Positions 15,136 through 21,490 of a DNA stretch of 21,490 nt are shown piece after piece. The position numbers were made by a program, and so were the translations under genes. Positions within the stretch are counted from its first letter, which is position 1. The number at the start of each line of letters is the position of its first letter. Below the pieces are notes generated by a model. It saw nothing but the letters and a program-made list of their open reading frames with translations, had not been told where the DNA came from and did not search any database. Origin of the DNA: a virus; the IMG/VR virus record IMGVR_UViG_3300042691_045824, positions 1 through 21,490 of that record. One strand, 5' to 3'.

Positions 15136-15947
15136 ATTTTTTTAAAAATTTTACTATAAATCAAATCATCAGCTATAAGATATTTTTTTGATTCTTCGTA
15201 ATTATACAATACGTCATTAAAGTAATCATTATATAGTATTTCTTTATTTTGTATTTTTTTTAAAATATTTTCTAATTCTTCTAAATTATCAAATATAAAA
15301 TTCTTATCTAATTTAAAAAAATTATTTATACTTGGACATCCCCAATAAATTGGTATTGTTCCTGTTTGAAAACAGTCAATTATTTTTTCAGTAAAATAAA
15401 AATCTGATTTACAATTTTCTACAACTATCGAAAATTTATAATTTTTTAAACCCTCTATTTTATTTTCTATAAAATTATAACCACCACCAAATATATCAAT
15501 ATTAAAATCTTCTGAGAAAGTATTTATGATATTGTGTCTAAGTTTGTGACCAAATAATTGTCTTTTATTTGATGAAATAATTGAAATATTTAAATTTTTG
15601 TCATAAATTTTTCTTTCATTATCTCTTATCCAACAACCTCCAATTGGTGTAAATATAAATTTATCGGATAAAACTAATAAATCTTTATCAAAAGTAAATA
15701 TCTTTTCAAATTTATCATGATTTTCTTTAATAAATTCATAGGATTTTGATTTTATTAAAGGTGATTCTAATAACCAAGCATATAATTTTTTATTCTCATA
15801 AAGAGATATATCAAAAACATTATCATCGGTTAATATTAAATATTCATGATTATAATCTCTCACCCATTCAAAATTTGTTGGTTTATTATGCCAACTACTT
15901 GAAAAAGTATGTGAAAATAAAGAGTCTTTTATAAATAATTTATCCAT
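15132..15947 (-). CDS. GT10-family alpha-1,3/4-fucosyltransferase-like
   Basis: The 271-aa protein carries the GT10 C-terminal signature: FSIVVENC (172-179), DFYFTEKIIDCFQTGTIPIY (182-201), then WGCPSINNFF. In GT10 enzymes this region binds GDP-fucose, and the TEK glutamate/lysine pair is conserved. An upstream LLESPLI (59-65) sits where the acceptor-side acidic residue of the family is found. No transmembrane stem is seen, as in bacterial cytosolic members. It begins directly at the FkbM gene's stop (TAAATG). Together with Gmd and the Fcl/ColC-like enzyme it makes a GDP-6-deoxyhexose-using pathway plausible; the donor could be fucose or colitose. Confidence 0.85.
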   Translation of the reverse strand: MDKLFIKDSLFSHTFSSSWHNKPTNFEWVRDYNHEYLILTDDNVFDISLYENKKLYAWLLESPLIKSKSYEFIKENHDKFEKIFTFDKDLLVLSDKFIFTPIGGCWIRDNERKIYDKNLNISIISSNKRQLFGHKLRHNIINTFSEDFNIDIFGGGYNFIENKIEGLKNYKFSIVVENCKSDFYFTEKIIDCFQTGTIPIYWGCPSINNFFKLDKNFIFDNLEELENILKKIQNKEILYNDYFNDVLYNYEESKKYLIADDLIYSKIFKKI

Positions 15948-16562
15948 TTATTTTTTTATATATAAAGCATCACCCCATGTATGACCATCCCAAGAAGTTT
16001 CAACTCTTTTAAAACCATAAGGTGCTAAAAATTCATCTAATTCTTCTACCATTGGGCAGTTTTCATAAACTTCAGCACGATTTACTTCAGAAATAATTGC
16101 ATCAATATTTTTAAGTGTTTCTTTTGCACCTTTAAAAACTTCTAATTCATAACCTTGAACATCAATATTAATAAAATTATATGTTTTTTCTTTTATTTCT
16201 TGAATTTCATCAAGCAAATCCATTTCAACAATTTCTTCATCATCAAATACAATATGAGGATATTGTTCTAAATGTAATTTTGGTTTTAAAAAAGAACAGG
16301 ATTGTCCTTGATTGTTAGATTCAACATGCATTTTCATTTCTCCTTTTTGAGAACCTAATGCTTTATTTATACAAATTGCTTCATCTTTAACTTTGTTTCT
16401 AAGAACACCAAAATTTGTTGGTAATGGTTCAAAATAAATAATATTATTTACATTTAATGATTTATAAAGATTGTGTTCTTCTCCCCAATGACCACCAATA
16501 TGTATAACACCATCAATGTTTAGGTTGTATTTTTCTTTAAGTTGTGTTAAATTTAAAAGCAT
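15948..16562 (-). CDS. FkbM-family methyltransferase
   Basis: The 204-aa SAM methyltransferase shows IHIGGHWGEE (20-29, the SAM loop with His in place of the usual Val/Asp pattern), YFEPLP (43-48, strand 2 acid) and FINIDVQGYELEVFKGA (130-146), the FkbM hallmark. It is a compact member with no extra domain and differs clearly from the FkbM protein at 3381-4076, so the two probably methylate different sites. It overlaps the GT2 gene by 10 bases. It probably O-methylates a sugar of the island's product; the site is unknown. Confidence 0.88.
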   Translation of the reverse strand: MLLNLTQLKEKYNLNIDGVIHIGGHWGEEHNLYKSLNVNNIIYFEPLPTNFGVLRNKVKDEAICINKALGSQKGEMKMHVESNNQGQSCSFLKPKLHLEQYPHIVFDDEEIVEMDLLDEIQEIKEKTYNFINIDVQGYELEVFKGAKETLKNIDAIISEVNRAEVYENCPMVEELDEFLAPYGFKRVETSWDGHTWGDALYIKK

Positions 16563-17284
16563 TTTTTAAAAGGTTTTTTATTTGATACGATTGCATGGCA
16601 ATCCCATTGTAATTGTTGATGAACATTATGCTCTGATAATGGGTTATGAAAGTTATAAAGATGTAGAATTTTATCAATATATTTTACTTTTTCAAATCCT
16701 GCAATTTCCATTACAGGAAACATTATGGCAACATCGGGTGCTGCTTTTAAAAATTCACCTTTACTATCTTTAAAACAATTAAGTTCAGGGTCTTGATTAT
16801 ATATTTCTTTAAAGCATTTATACTTGAATGTTCTCAAATGAGATGCTATAAATTGAGTTTTTCTTAAATTTTTGAATTCTTGTTCTGTATATGGTCTTGC
16901 AAATCCTTTTCTTCCATCAGTCCAAATTGATTGACCATATGTAACCATACAATCATTTTCATTGTAAAAATCATTTAGATAACTAAGTGACTTATTTCCA
17001 TGTAAAGCATCATCACCATCTACAACAACAATTATGTCATCATCATTTGCATATAATGGGAGATAATGTGCGTAGTTGTACAATAAACCTTTATTTTCAT
17101 CATTCTTAATTTTTATAAATTTATTATACTCATCAATTAACTCAAAACTTTCATCTGTTGATGCATCATCAATAAATAAAACACGATAATTTTTATAATC
17201 TTGAGATATAATTGAACCAACACATCTTTCTATAAAAGGAGCAGCATTACGAAATGCACTTACTATTAAAAAATTATTCTGCAT
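16553..17284 (-). CDS. GT2-family glycosyltransferase
   Basis: The 243-aa GT-A enzyme has a classical GT2 start: FLIVSAFRNAAPFIERCVGS (5-24), FIDDASTDES (37-46) for nucleotide binding, and the metal-binding VVVDGDDALHG (86-96) with the DxD-type acids 89-92. There are no membrane helices, so it transfers a sugar in the cytoplasm or at the inner leaflet. It overlaps its neighbours by 11 and 10 bases. G+C is higher here than in the central island. Donor and acceptor are not readable. Confidence 0.88.
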   Translation of the reverse strand: MQNNFLIVSAFRNAAPFIERCVGSIISQDYKNYRVLFIDDASTDESFELIDEYNKFIKIKNDENKGLLYNYAHYLPLYANDDDIIVVVDGDDALHGNKSLSYLNDFYNENDCMVTYGQSIWTDGRKGFARPYTEQEFKNLRKTQFIASHLRTFKYKCFKEIYNQDPELNCFKDSKGEFLKAAPDVAIMFPVMEIAGFEKVKYIDKILHLYNFHNPLSEHNVHQQLQWDCHAIVSNKKPFKKCF

Positions 17285-18113
17285 TTACTTTAAAAATTGG
17301 TCTTATTTCTTGATGACAACCATTAATTTCTTCAAAATTCATTTTTTTAAAATCAAGTGTTACACCATCTAAATACATTTCATTTAAATCTTCAGATGTG
17401 TATTTATATTTAAGTCCTGAAAGATTTTGGAATGTTTCCTGTACTCTATTAATGGGTGAATTAACAAGTTTGCTATGTTCATATGATGAAATAATCATTT
17501 CACTTCTACCAAAATTTGACAACATGGCTTCAAATAAATTTGGATTAGAATAATCTAATACTTCGCATAAATTTTTAATAAAATCAGTTTTAAAAATATG
17601 TCCATCTACTGACATTGGATATGCATAATCATTTGTACCATCTTTAACTTTCCATGAAATAATCGACTCAATTAAAGTTATATCATGATAGAAAGAATGG
17701 GTTTTATAATATTCTATTTTATTTAATCTTTGCATCGTATAACAATTTGTTGTATTCAAACCCAATCTAAGAGAAAAACAAATTGCATCACTAAATGAGA
17801 AAATATTTTGCATTTCATCTTTAGTAATCTTTAAATATTTATAAATTATATCATCATCAGTAAAAAATACTGTATATTCAGAATCGTTAAAAAAAGATAA
17901 CACATCTTCTTTAAATGATTCTTCTTTTTTGTATGTAAACTGAGGAAACAAATCTCTAACCGTATTATAACCTCTATTATATTCATCATTAGATGCTTTA
18001 TAGAGAATATTTAATTTAAAATCTTCGACATCAAAATTTGTTAAAATAGACTCTAATAGTAAATGCAATTGCATTGGTCTATCTTTTGAAAAAATTATTG
18101 CATTTAAAAGCAT
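17274..18113 (-). CDS. GT-A glycosyltransferase-like protein
   Basis: The 279-aa protein begins NAIIFSKDRPMQLHLLLESI (4-23), a start common to GT2-like enzymes in polysaccharide clusters, and has the acidic VFFTDDDIIY motif (82-91), likely the metal/nucleotide site. A central region with CFSLRLGLNT and a later YPMSVDGHIF fit acceptor-side loops of that group. The gene begins one base after the previous stop (TAATATG). GT-A glycosyltransferase is likely; exact family and sugar are unknown. Confidence 0.7.
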   Translation of the reverse strand: MLLNAIIFSKDRPMQLHLLLESILTNFDVEDFKLNILYKASNDEYNRGYNTVRDLFPQFTYKKEESFKEDVLSFFNDSEYTVFFTDDDIIYKYLKITKDEMQNIFSFSDAICFSLRLGLNTTNCYTMQRLNKIEYYKTHSFYHDITLIESIISWKVKDGTNDYAYPMSVDGHIFKTDFIKNLCEVLDYSNPNLFEAMLSNFGRSEMIISSYEHSKLVNSPINRVQETFQNLSGLKYKYTSEDLNEMYLDGVTLDFKKMNFEEINGCHQEIRPIFKVNAE

Positions 18114-18114
18114 A

Positions 18115-19068
18115 TTATTTATAAGTTTGAAATATTTCTAAAATACGATTTTTTTCTTGTTCTTCATTATATTCTGAAGCGGTATTGGTTTCATGTAAAC
18201 ATAATTCACCATACTCATAACCATCAAGAAAAATATTTAATTGTTGAATAAGTTTATCGGTAAGTGTGTGGTAATCACCATTTTGACACCAAAATCCATT
18301 ATCTTCTCTTACATATTCTCCATTACCAATGTTTGAGAACCCAATAACATGAGTGTTGCAAGCCATTGCTTCTAATGGAAGAGTACCAAAACCTGCAATT
18401 TCATCAGTATAAAGACAAAAAGCACAATCAGCAAGTTCATTTGCAAATTGTTGTTTTGACATTCCTTTTAATTCAACAAACTGAACATTTCTTAATCTCT
18501 TATCACTTGATTTAACAATACTAATAAGATTGTGTGTATTCATTTGTTGCGTATTTGACCTTGATGAAGAAAAACAAACCCTAAATGCTTTATCCAAATT
18601 TGATTTAAATATTGGACTTATAGATTGTTTATATTGGTCAACCTGAATTCCGGGCATATACTTCTGAATATATTCAGTTATACCTTGTGATACACTAATA
18701 ACTCTTTCGATGCCTGATTCTTTCCAAGATTTTGGTTGTGGCATTGATGTATAAATGTAAATCCAACTCTGTGCAAGAACTGTCCTTTTGCACTTCATAT
18801 TCTTTGTGTAATCAATCAAATTACCAAATCCTTCAGGTATTACCAAAAGGTCATTTGAATCGATTCTGATGCTTCCTATACCGTTTATTCTTAACTTTGG
18901 AATGTGTGTAATACTAAATTCCATCCAAGTTGGGTTAAATTCTGCATCACCCTCATAGAGAAGAACAACTTCGTATCCACTATCTGCAAGAATTTTTGCC
19001 TGTTTAAATAAAACACCCATTCCACCTGATGGTGTGTTCATATTTGGGCAATAATAAAAAACTTTCAT
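18115..19068 (-). CDS. GT4-like glycosyltransferase (GT-B), first gene of the island
   Basis: The 317-aa protein starts VFYYCPNMNTPSGGMGVL (3-20), the glycine-rich acceptor loop of GT4 enzymes. Its C-terminal half has VCFSSSRS (164-171) and the E-x7-E type donor site, E223-IAGFGTLPL-E233, followed by AMACNTHVIGFSNIGNGEYV (234-253). This is the first gene of the glycan island in transcription order. A 24-base gap with a hairpin and a TATATTTG octamer separates it from the phage-core gene upstream. The donor is unknown. Confidence 0.85.
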   Translation of the reverse strand: MKVFYYCPNMNTPSGGMGVLFKQAKILADSGYEVVLLYEGDAEFNPTWMEFSITHIPKLRINGIGSIRIDSNDLLVIPEGFGNLIDYTKNMKCKRTVLAQSWIYIYTSMPQPKSWKESGIERVISVSQGITEYIQKYMPGIQVDQYKQSISPIFKSNLDKAFRVCFSSSRSNTQQMNTHNLISIVKSSDKRLRNVQFVELKGMSKQQFANELADCAFCLYTDEIAGFGTLPLEAMACNTHVIGFSNIGNGEYVREDNGFWCQNGDYHTLTDKLIQQLNIFLDGYEYGELCLHETNTASEYNEEQEKNRILEIFQTYK

Positions 19069-19090
19069 ATTGTCAAATATATGACAATAT
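19067..19090 (-). promoter_or_regulatory. Inverted repeat spanning the start codon of the island's first gene
   Basis: A perfect 9-bp inverted repeat (19067-19075 and 19082-19090, 6-base loop) fills most of the gap before the GT4 gene and includes the first two bases of its ATG. The RNA could form a weak AU-rich hairpin over the initiation site, or the DNA could be an operator. On the plus strand it is followed by TTTTT, so a weak terminator for opposite transcription is also possible. The minus-strand TATATTTG (19074-19081) lies inside it. Confidence 0.35.
19074..19081 (-). promoter_or_regulatory. Candidate -7-like element TATATTTG before the island
   Basis: The minus strand reads TATATTTG, 5 bases before the GT4 ATG, matching TAnnTTTG. 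The upstream -33 region holds TTT rather than TTG at about the right distance. The same octamer occurs before the SbcD fusion gene at the far end of the island. Support is weak because of the AT-rich background. Confidence 0.25.
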
Positions 19091-19092
19091 TT

Positions 19093-19770
19093 TTAATTAA
19101 ACCTTGGGTTTTGTACTTCTTTATCTGATGCTTCAATACCCCAAGCACTAATGATTAAATAACCCTCTTTTACAGGCTGAAGCACGATTGGGTCTTCTTT
19201 AACAATATCAACCAATTTATGACCTTGAACTCTTGCATTTTTCATATTTAATTGGTCTTTTGTTGCTACAATTAACAATCCTGTACCAATTGTATATTCA
19301 GATTCTTTAGTGTATGAATACGGAAGGTCAATTTTATCAACTTTAAAGTTGATAATTTCTTTTTGATTAGTTTCGGGGATACTTCCAATAAATCTATCAA
19401 CATTGGTTAAAAGTAAACCATATTTTTCACAAACTTTAACTACTGATTCTTCGTTAATAAATTTATTGAATGGATATTTAAATGAGTAATATTCAATAGT
19501 TGATTTAATCTTTTTAGATTTTTCAATCTTTTTAATTTCTTCCTTATAATTTGAGATATTCTTCTCATTATTAAAACCTAAATTGATTAACTTTTGATAA
19601 TCTTCAACTTTTGATTCATCAATAGGTTTTTCCAATATTTTCTTTGCTTCATTTAAAAGTAAATCATGTGCTGAATAAACTTCATTATGAATATCTTCGA
19701 TTAGTTCTACATTCGATTTCTCATCAAAAACAGGGTCAATTTTAACATTTTTAGGAAGAATGGTTCTCAT
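19093..19770 (-). CDS. Hypothetical phage protein, 225 aa
   Basis: I do not recognise this protein. The N-terminal half is charged and helical (about 20-100, with repeated Lys/Glu, possibly coiled coil). The C-terminal half is richer in beta-type sequence (YTIGTGLLIVATKDQ, then GYLIISAWGIEASDKE). It has no signal peptide, membrane segment or nucleotide-binding motif. It lies 18 bases downstream of the 123-aa gene and is transcribed after the helicase, so a replication or structural role is conceivable but unsupported. Codon and base composition match the helicase side, not the AT-rich island. Confidence 0.75.
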   Translation of the reverse strand: MRTILPKNVKIDPVFDEKSNVELIEDIHNEVYSAHDLLLNEAKKILEKPIDESKVEDYQKLINLGFNNEKNISNYKEEIKKIEKSKKIKSTIEYYSFKYPFNKFINEESVVKVCEKYGLLLTNVDRFIGSIPETNQKEIINFKVDKIDLPYSYTKESEYTIGTGLLIVATKDQLNMKNARVQGHKLVDIVKEDPIVLQPVKEGYLIISAWGIEASDKEVQNPRFN

Positions 19771-19788
19771 ACTAATTCTTTCATGTAA

Positions 19789-20160
19789 TTAGTAAGTTTC
19801 AATAAAAATGTTTAAATAGAGTATAATTTTCTCTTCATCATGAGAGAAAAATACATGTTTATGGTCCGATATAAACCTATCAAAAGACTTTACTAAATAG
19901 ATTTCATTTAAATAATTATTTCTTCCGTAAAGTTCAAAAAATAAATCATAAACAAAGTTTATAACTCTTTTTGAATTTCTTAATTCTCTTCTATTGTGAA
20001 AATTATTATAAATATAATTATGCATTGATTCAAGTTTCAATGCAATATGTTGATTTGGTAAATCAAGTAATAAATCTTCTTTCCATCTTTGTAAAGCAAG
20101 AACACCCTCTTTAGTTGAGGGTGTCTTTGCTCTATAAAAGTATAGATTGTTATTTATCAT
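19789..20160 (-). CDS. Hypothetical phage protein, 123 aa
   Basis: I do not recognise this small protein. It is mostly helical and rich in aromatic, Asn and His residues (HNYIYNNFHNRRELRNSKRV about 47-66, then VYDLFFELYGRNNYLNEIY). No transmembrane segment or known motif is visible. Its ATG overlaps the helicase TGA (ATGA), implying coupled translation; helicase-neighbour proteins in T4-like phages can be loaders or accessory factors, but nothing here shows that. A G+C-rich hairpin lies within codons 13-20. Confidence 0.75.
   Translation of the reverse strand: MINNNLYFYRAKTPSTKEGVLALQRWKEDLLLDLPNQHIALKLESMHNYIYNNFHNRRELRNSKRVINFVYDLFFELYGRNNYLNEIYLVKSFDRFISDHKHVFFSHDEEKIILYLNIFIETY
20102..20124 (-). 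other. G+C-rich stem-loop inside the 5' coding region of the 123-aa gene
   Basis: A perfect 8-bp inverted repeat with five G/C pairs (20102-20109 and 20117-20124, 7-base loop) stands out in AT-rich sequence, about 36 bases after the ATG. No clean T-run follows on either strand, so it is not a convincing terminator. An RNA element slowing translation or stabilising mRNA after the helicase gene is possible. Confidence 0.4.
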
Positions 20161-21490
20161 AATGATTTTAACAATTCTAACTCAGATTTTTGATTTTTAT
20201 TTTCAGTAAGAAGTTGTCTTGTGTCTTGGACCTCATCATAATCGGTATCAATAATTTCATCATCATCAAATTGTTCAACAACTGAACCTGTTGGTGCTGA
20301 TAACTCAAACCTCATATGTGCAGTATCAAAGGTTGAGTCTTCAAAAATATGACCTGATGGTGAAATGTTTGATTTAGCAAGATGGAAAGTAGCACGGTTA
20401 TTATTCCTATCTTCGCTATCACGACCAATAGTGAGTACAACTTGCGCTTTCTTTACCTTTGCAACAGAACCACCTGAATCATTTAAATCAAGCATCTTTT
20501 TATTGTTTGATTCTTTCTTTGCTTGTGTTGCTGTCCAACCGCAAATATCAAATTCAACAAACATATCAAGAATAGCTGCAACAACTTCTTTTTCGCCTTG
20601 ATATGGATTATTTTGATTTGAAAGATGTGATATCATCTCATCAACATAGTCAATATTGATTTGGTCAAATTTATAACCGACCTTTTGTTGATACTTGATA
20701 ATCCAATTTTTCAACTTAGGAACTGTCATTTCATTGGATGGGAATCGCATAATTTTAATTAAACCAAGATGTTTTGATTTAATTTTTGCGATTTCATCTT
20801 TTGCTTTTTGGGTTGCTGTTTCAGGGTTTTTTTGAGCATCTTTGAAACTAAGTCCTGTAAGTGCAGTAGATACTAAAAGTTTTACATCTCTTACTTCGTT
20901 TTCACCAAAGATTACATGCAGTACTTTTTTACCTTGCTTAAAAGCATTTACAGAGAAGTTGGTAAGGATTGTGGATTTACCTACACCCTGACCTGCTAGA
21001 ATCATTCCAAGTTTGCCTTTTGGAAGACCTGTAATGATTTTATCAAGTTCTGAAAGACCTGTAGATATAAAATCCCTATAACGCTGCGTAAATAAAGTTT
21101 CATCAAAATCTTCTACATCATCAGGGTCTTCATCTTCAGTACCAATATTAATAATTTTACGAATCTTTTCTAGAACCTTATCAAGCATTACCAAATCATT
21201 GCTTTCTACAATGTTTTTAATATCACCTTCTGATAAGTTTTTTAGTTCTTGAACCTGAATGAATGCATTGGTTGTTTTTTTGATAAAGTCAAAATCATTT
21301 CTTTCTTTACCATCAAGAAGATTTTTATAATCTTTATGGATGTTTGATAATTCGTTTATCCAAGCATCCTTTTGTTCTTTTGTATGTAATTTGTTTCCTT
21401 TAATAATTTCACCAATATTTCTTAATGTTGGAAGATTATTATATTCCTCCACATATTGTTTAATTAGTGAAAATATAATTTTGTGTTTTT
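20157..21490 (-). CDS. dnaB: DnaB/gp41-type replicative helicase, 5' end off the window
   Basis: This SF4 hexameric helicase unwinds DNA at the phage fork. Counting from a GTG at 21452, Walker A is GQGVGKST (154-161), Walker B QINIDYVDE (264-272), the H3-type motif TATQAKKES (307-315), then NDSGGSVAKVKKA (324-336) and HLAKSNISPSG (357-367), all in RecA-like helicase order. An N-terminal helical region (1-120) with an acidic linker (EDEDPDDVEDFDE, 106-118) precedes it. The frame stays open from that GTG to the right edge, and the extra residues (FSLIKQYVEEYNNLPT across the GTG) look like the usual helicase N-terminus, so I treat the gene as 5'-truncated by the window rather than GTG-started. 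It ends in TGA overlapping the next ATG. No intein is seen here. Confidence 0.92.
   Translation of the reverse strand, partial: KHKIIFSLIKQYVEEYNNLPTLRNIGEIIKGNKLHTKEQKDAWINELSNIHKDYKNLLDGKERNDFDFIKKTTNAFIQVQELKNLSEGDIKNIVESNDLVMLDKVLEKIRKIINIGTEDEDPDDVEDFDETLFTQRYRDFISTGLSELDKIITGLPKGKLGMILAGQGVGKSTILTNFSVNAFKQGKKVLHVIFGENEVRDVKLLVSTALTGLSFKDAQKNPETATQKAKDEIAKIKSKHLGLIKIMRFPSNEMTVPKLKNWIIKYQQKVGYKFDQINIDYVDEMISHLSNQNNPYQGEKEVVAAILDMFVEFDICGWTATQAKKESNNKKMLDLNDSGGSVAKVKKAQVVLTIGRDSEDRNNNRATFHLAKSNISPSGHIFEDSTFDTAHMRFELSAPTGSVVEQFDDDEIIDTDYDEVQDTRQLLTENKNQKSELELLKSL

Noticed and set aside
21450-21452. GTG as the start of the helicase gene
   Set aside because: The frame stays open to the right edge and the residues before the GTG continue a helicase-like N-terminus, so the true start is probably outside the window.

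Overview
Overall: the window looks like part of a large, AT-rich, T4-like phage genome (isolate or metagenomic contig) with a sugar/glycan biosynthesis island inside its replication-recombination genes. I support 26 protein genes, all on the minus strand. Most adjacent genes abut or overlap, with ATGA, TAATATG or TAAATG junctions. No gap exceeds about 25 bases and I see no tRNA, rRNA, CRISPR array or insertion sequence. Start codons usually follow A/T-rich sequence with no clear Shine-Dalgarno, and TAnnTTTG-like octamers occur at two gene boundaries. Both fit a phage of Bacteroidota, but the host is inference.

Layout in the direction of transcription (high to low coordinates). (1) 21490-19093, phage core: a DnaB/gp41-type replicative helicase whose 5' end lies off the window, then two unrecognised proteins of 123 and 225 aa. 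(2) 19068-2409, a 21-gene glycan island: nine glycosyltransferase-like proteins, three methyltransferases (two FkbM-type), five SDR nucleotide-sugar enzymes, a ColD-like PLP 3-dehydratase, an HldA-like sugar kinase and two small helical proteins. Its middle is visibly poorer in G+C than the flanks. (3) 2390-1, phage core again: a fused SbcD(gp47)-SbcC(gp46) gene that ends in an intein fragment, then a BCS1-like membrane-anchored AAA ATPase running off the left edge.

How the genes may work together: Gmd makes GDP-4-keto-6-deoxymannose from GDP-mannose, presumably the host's, since no manB or manC is visible. An Fcl/ColC-like epimerase-reductase and a ColD-like dehydratase could then make GDP-fucose and/or a GDP-3,6-dideoxyhexose such as GDP-colitose. 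GT10 and GT23/GT11-like transferases fit GDP-deoxyhexose donors. Methyltransferases could cap or modify the glycan. No flippase, polymerase or initiating lipid transferase is in view, so the acceptor (host envelope glycan, virion protein or other) is unknown.

Most notable point: the SbcD-SbcC polypeptide stops 32 residues after an intein-type Cys that directly follows the Walker A lysine. This is what the N-terminal half of an atypically split intein in a fractured Rad50/gp46 gene would look like. The partner half should lie beyond the left edge, with a BCS1-like ATPase gene directly after the break.
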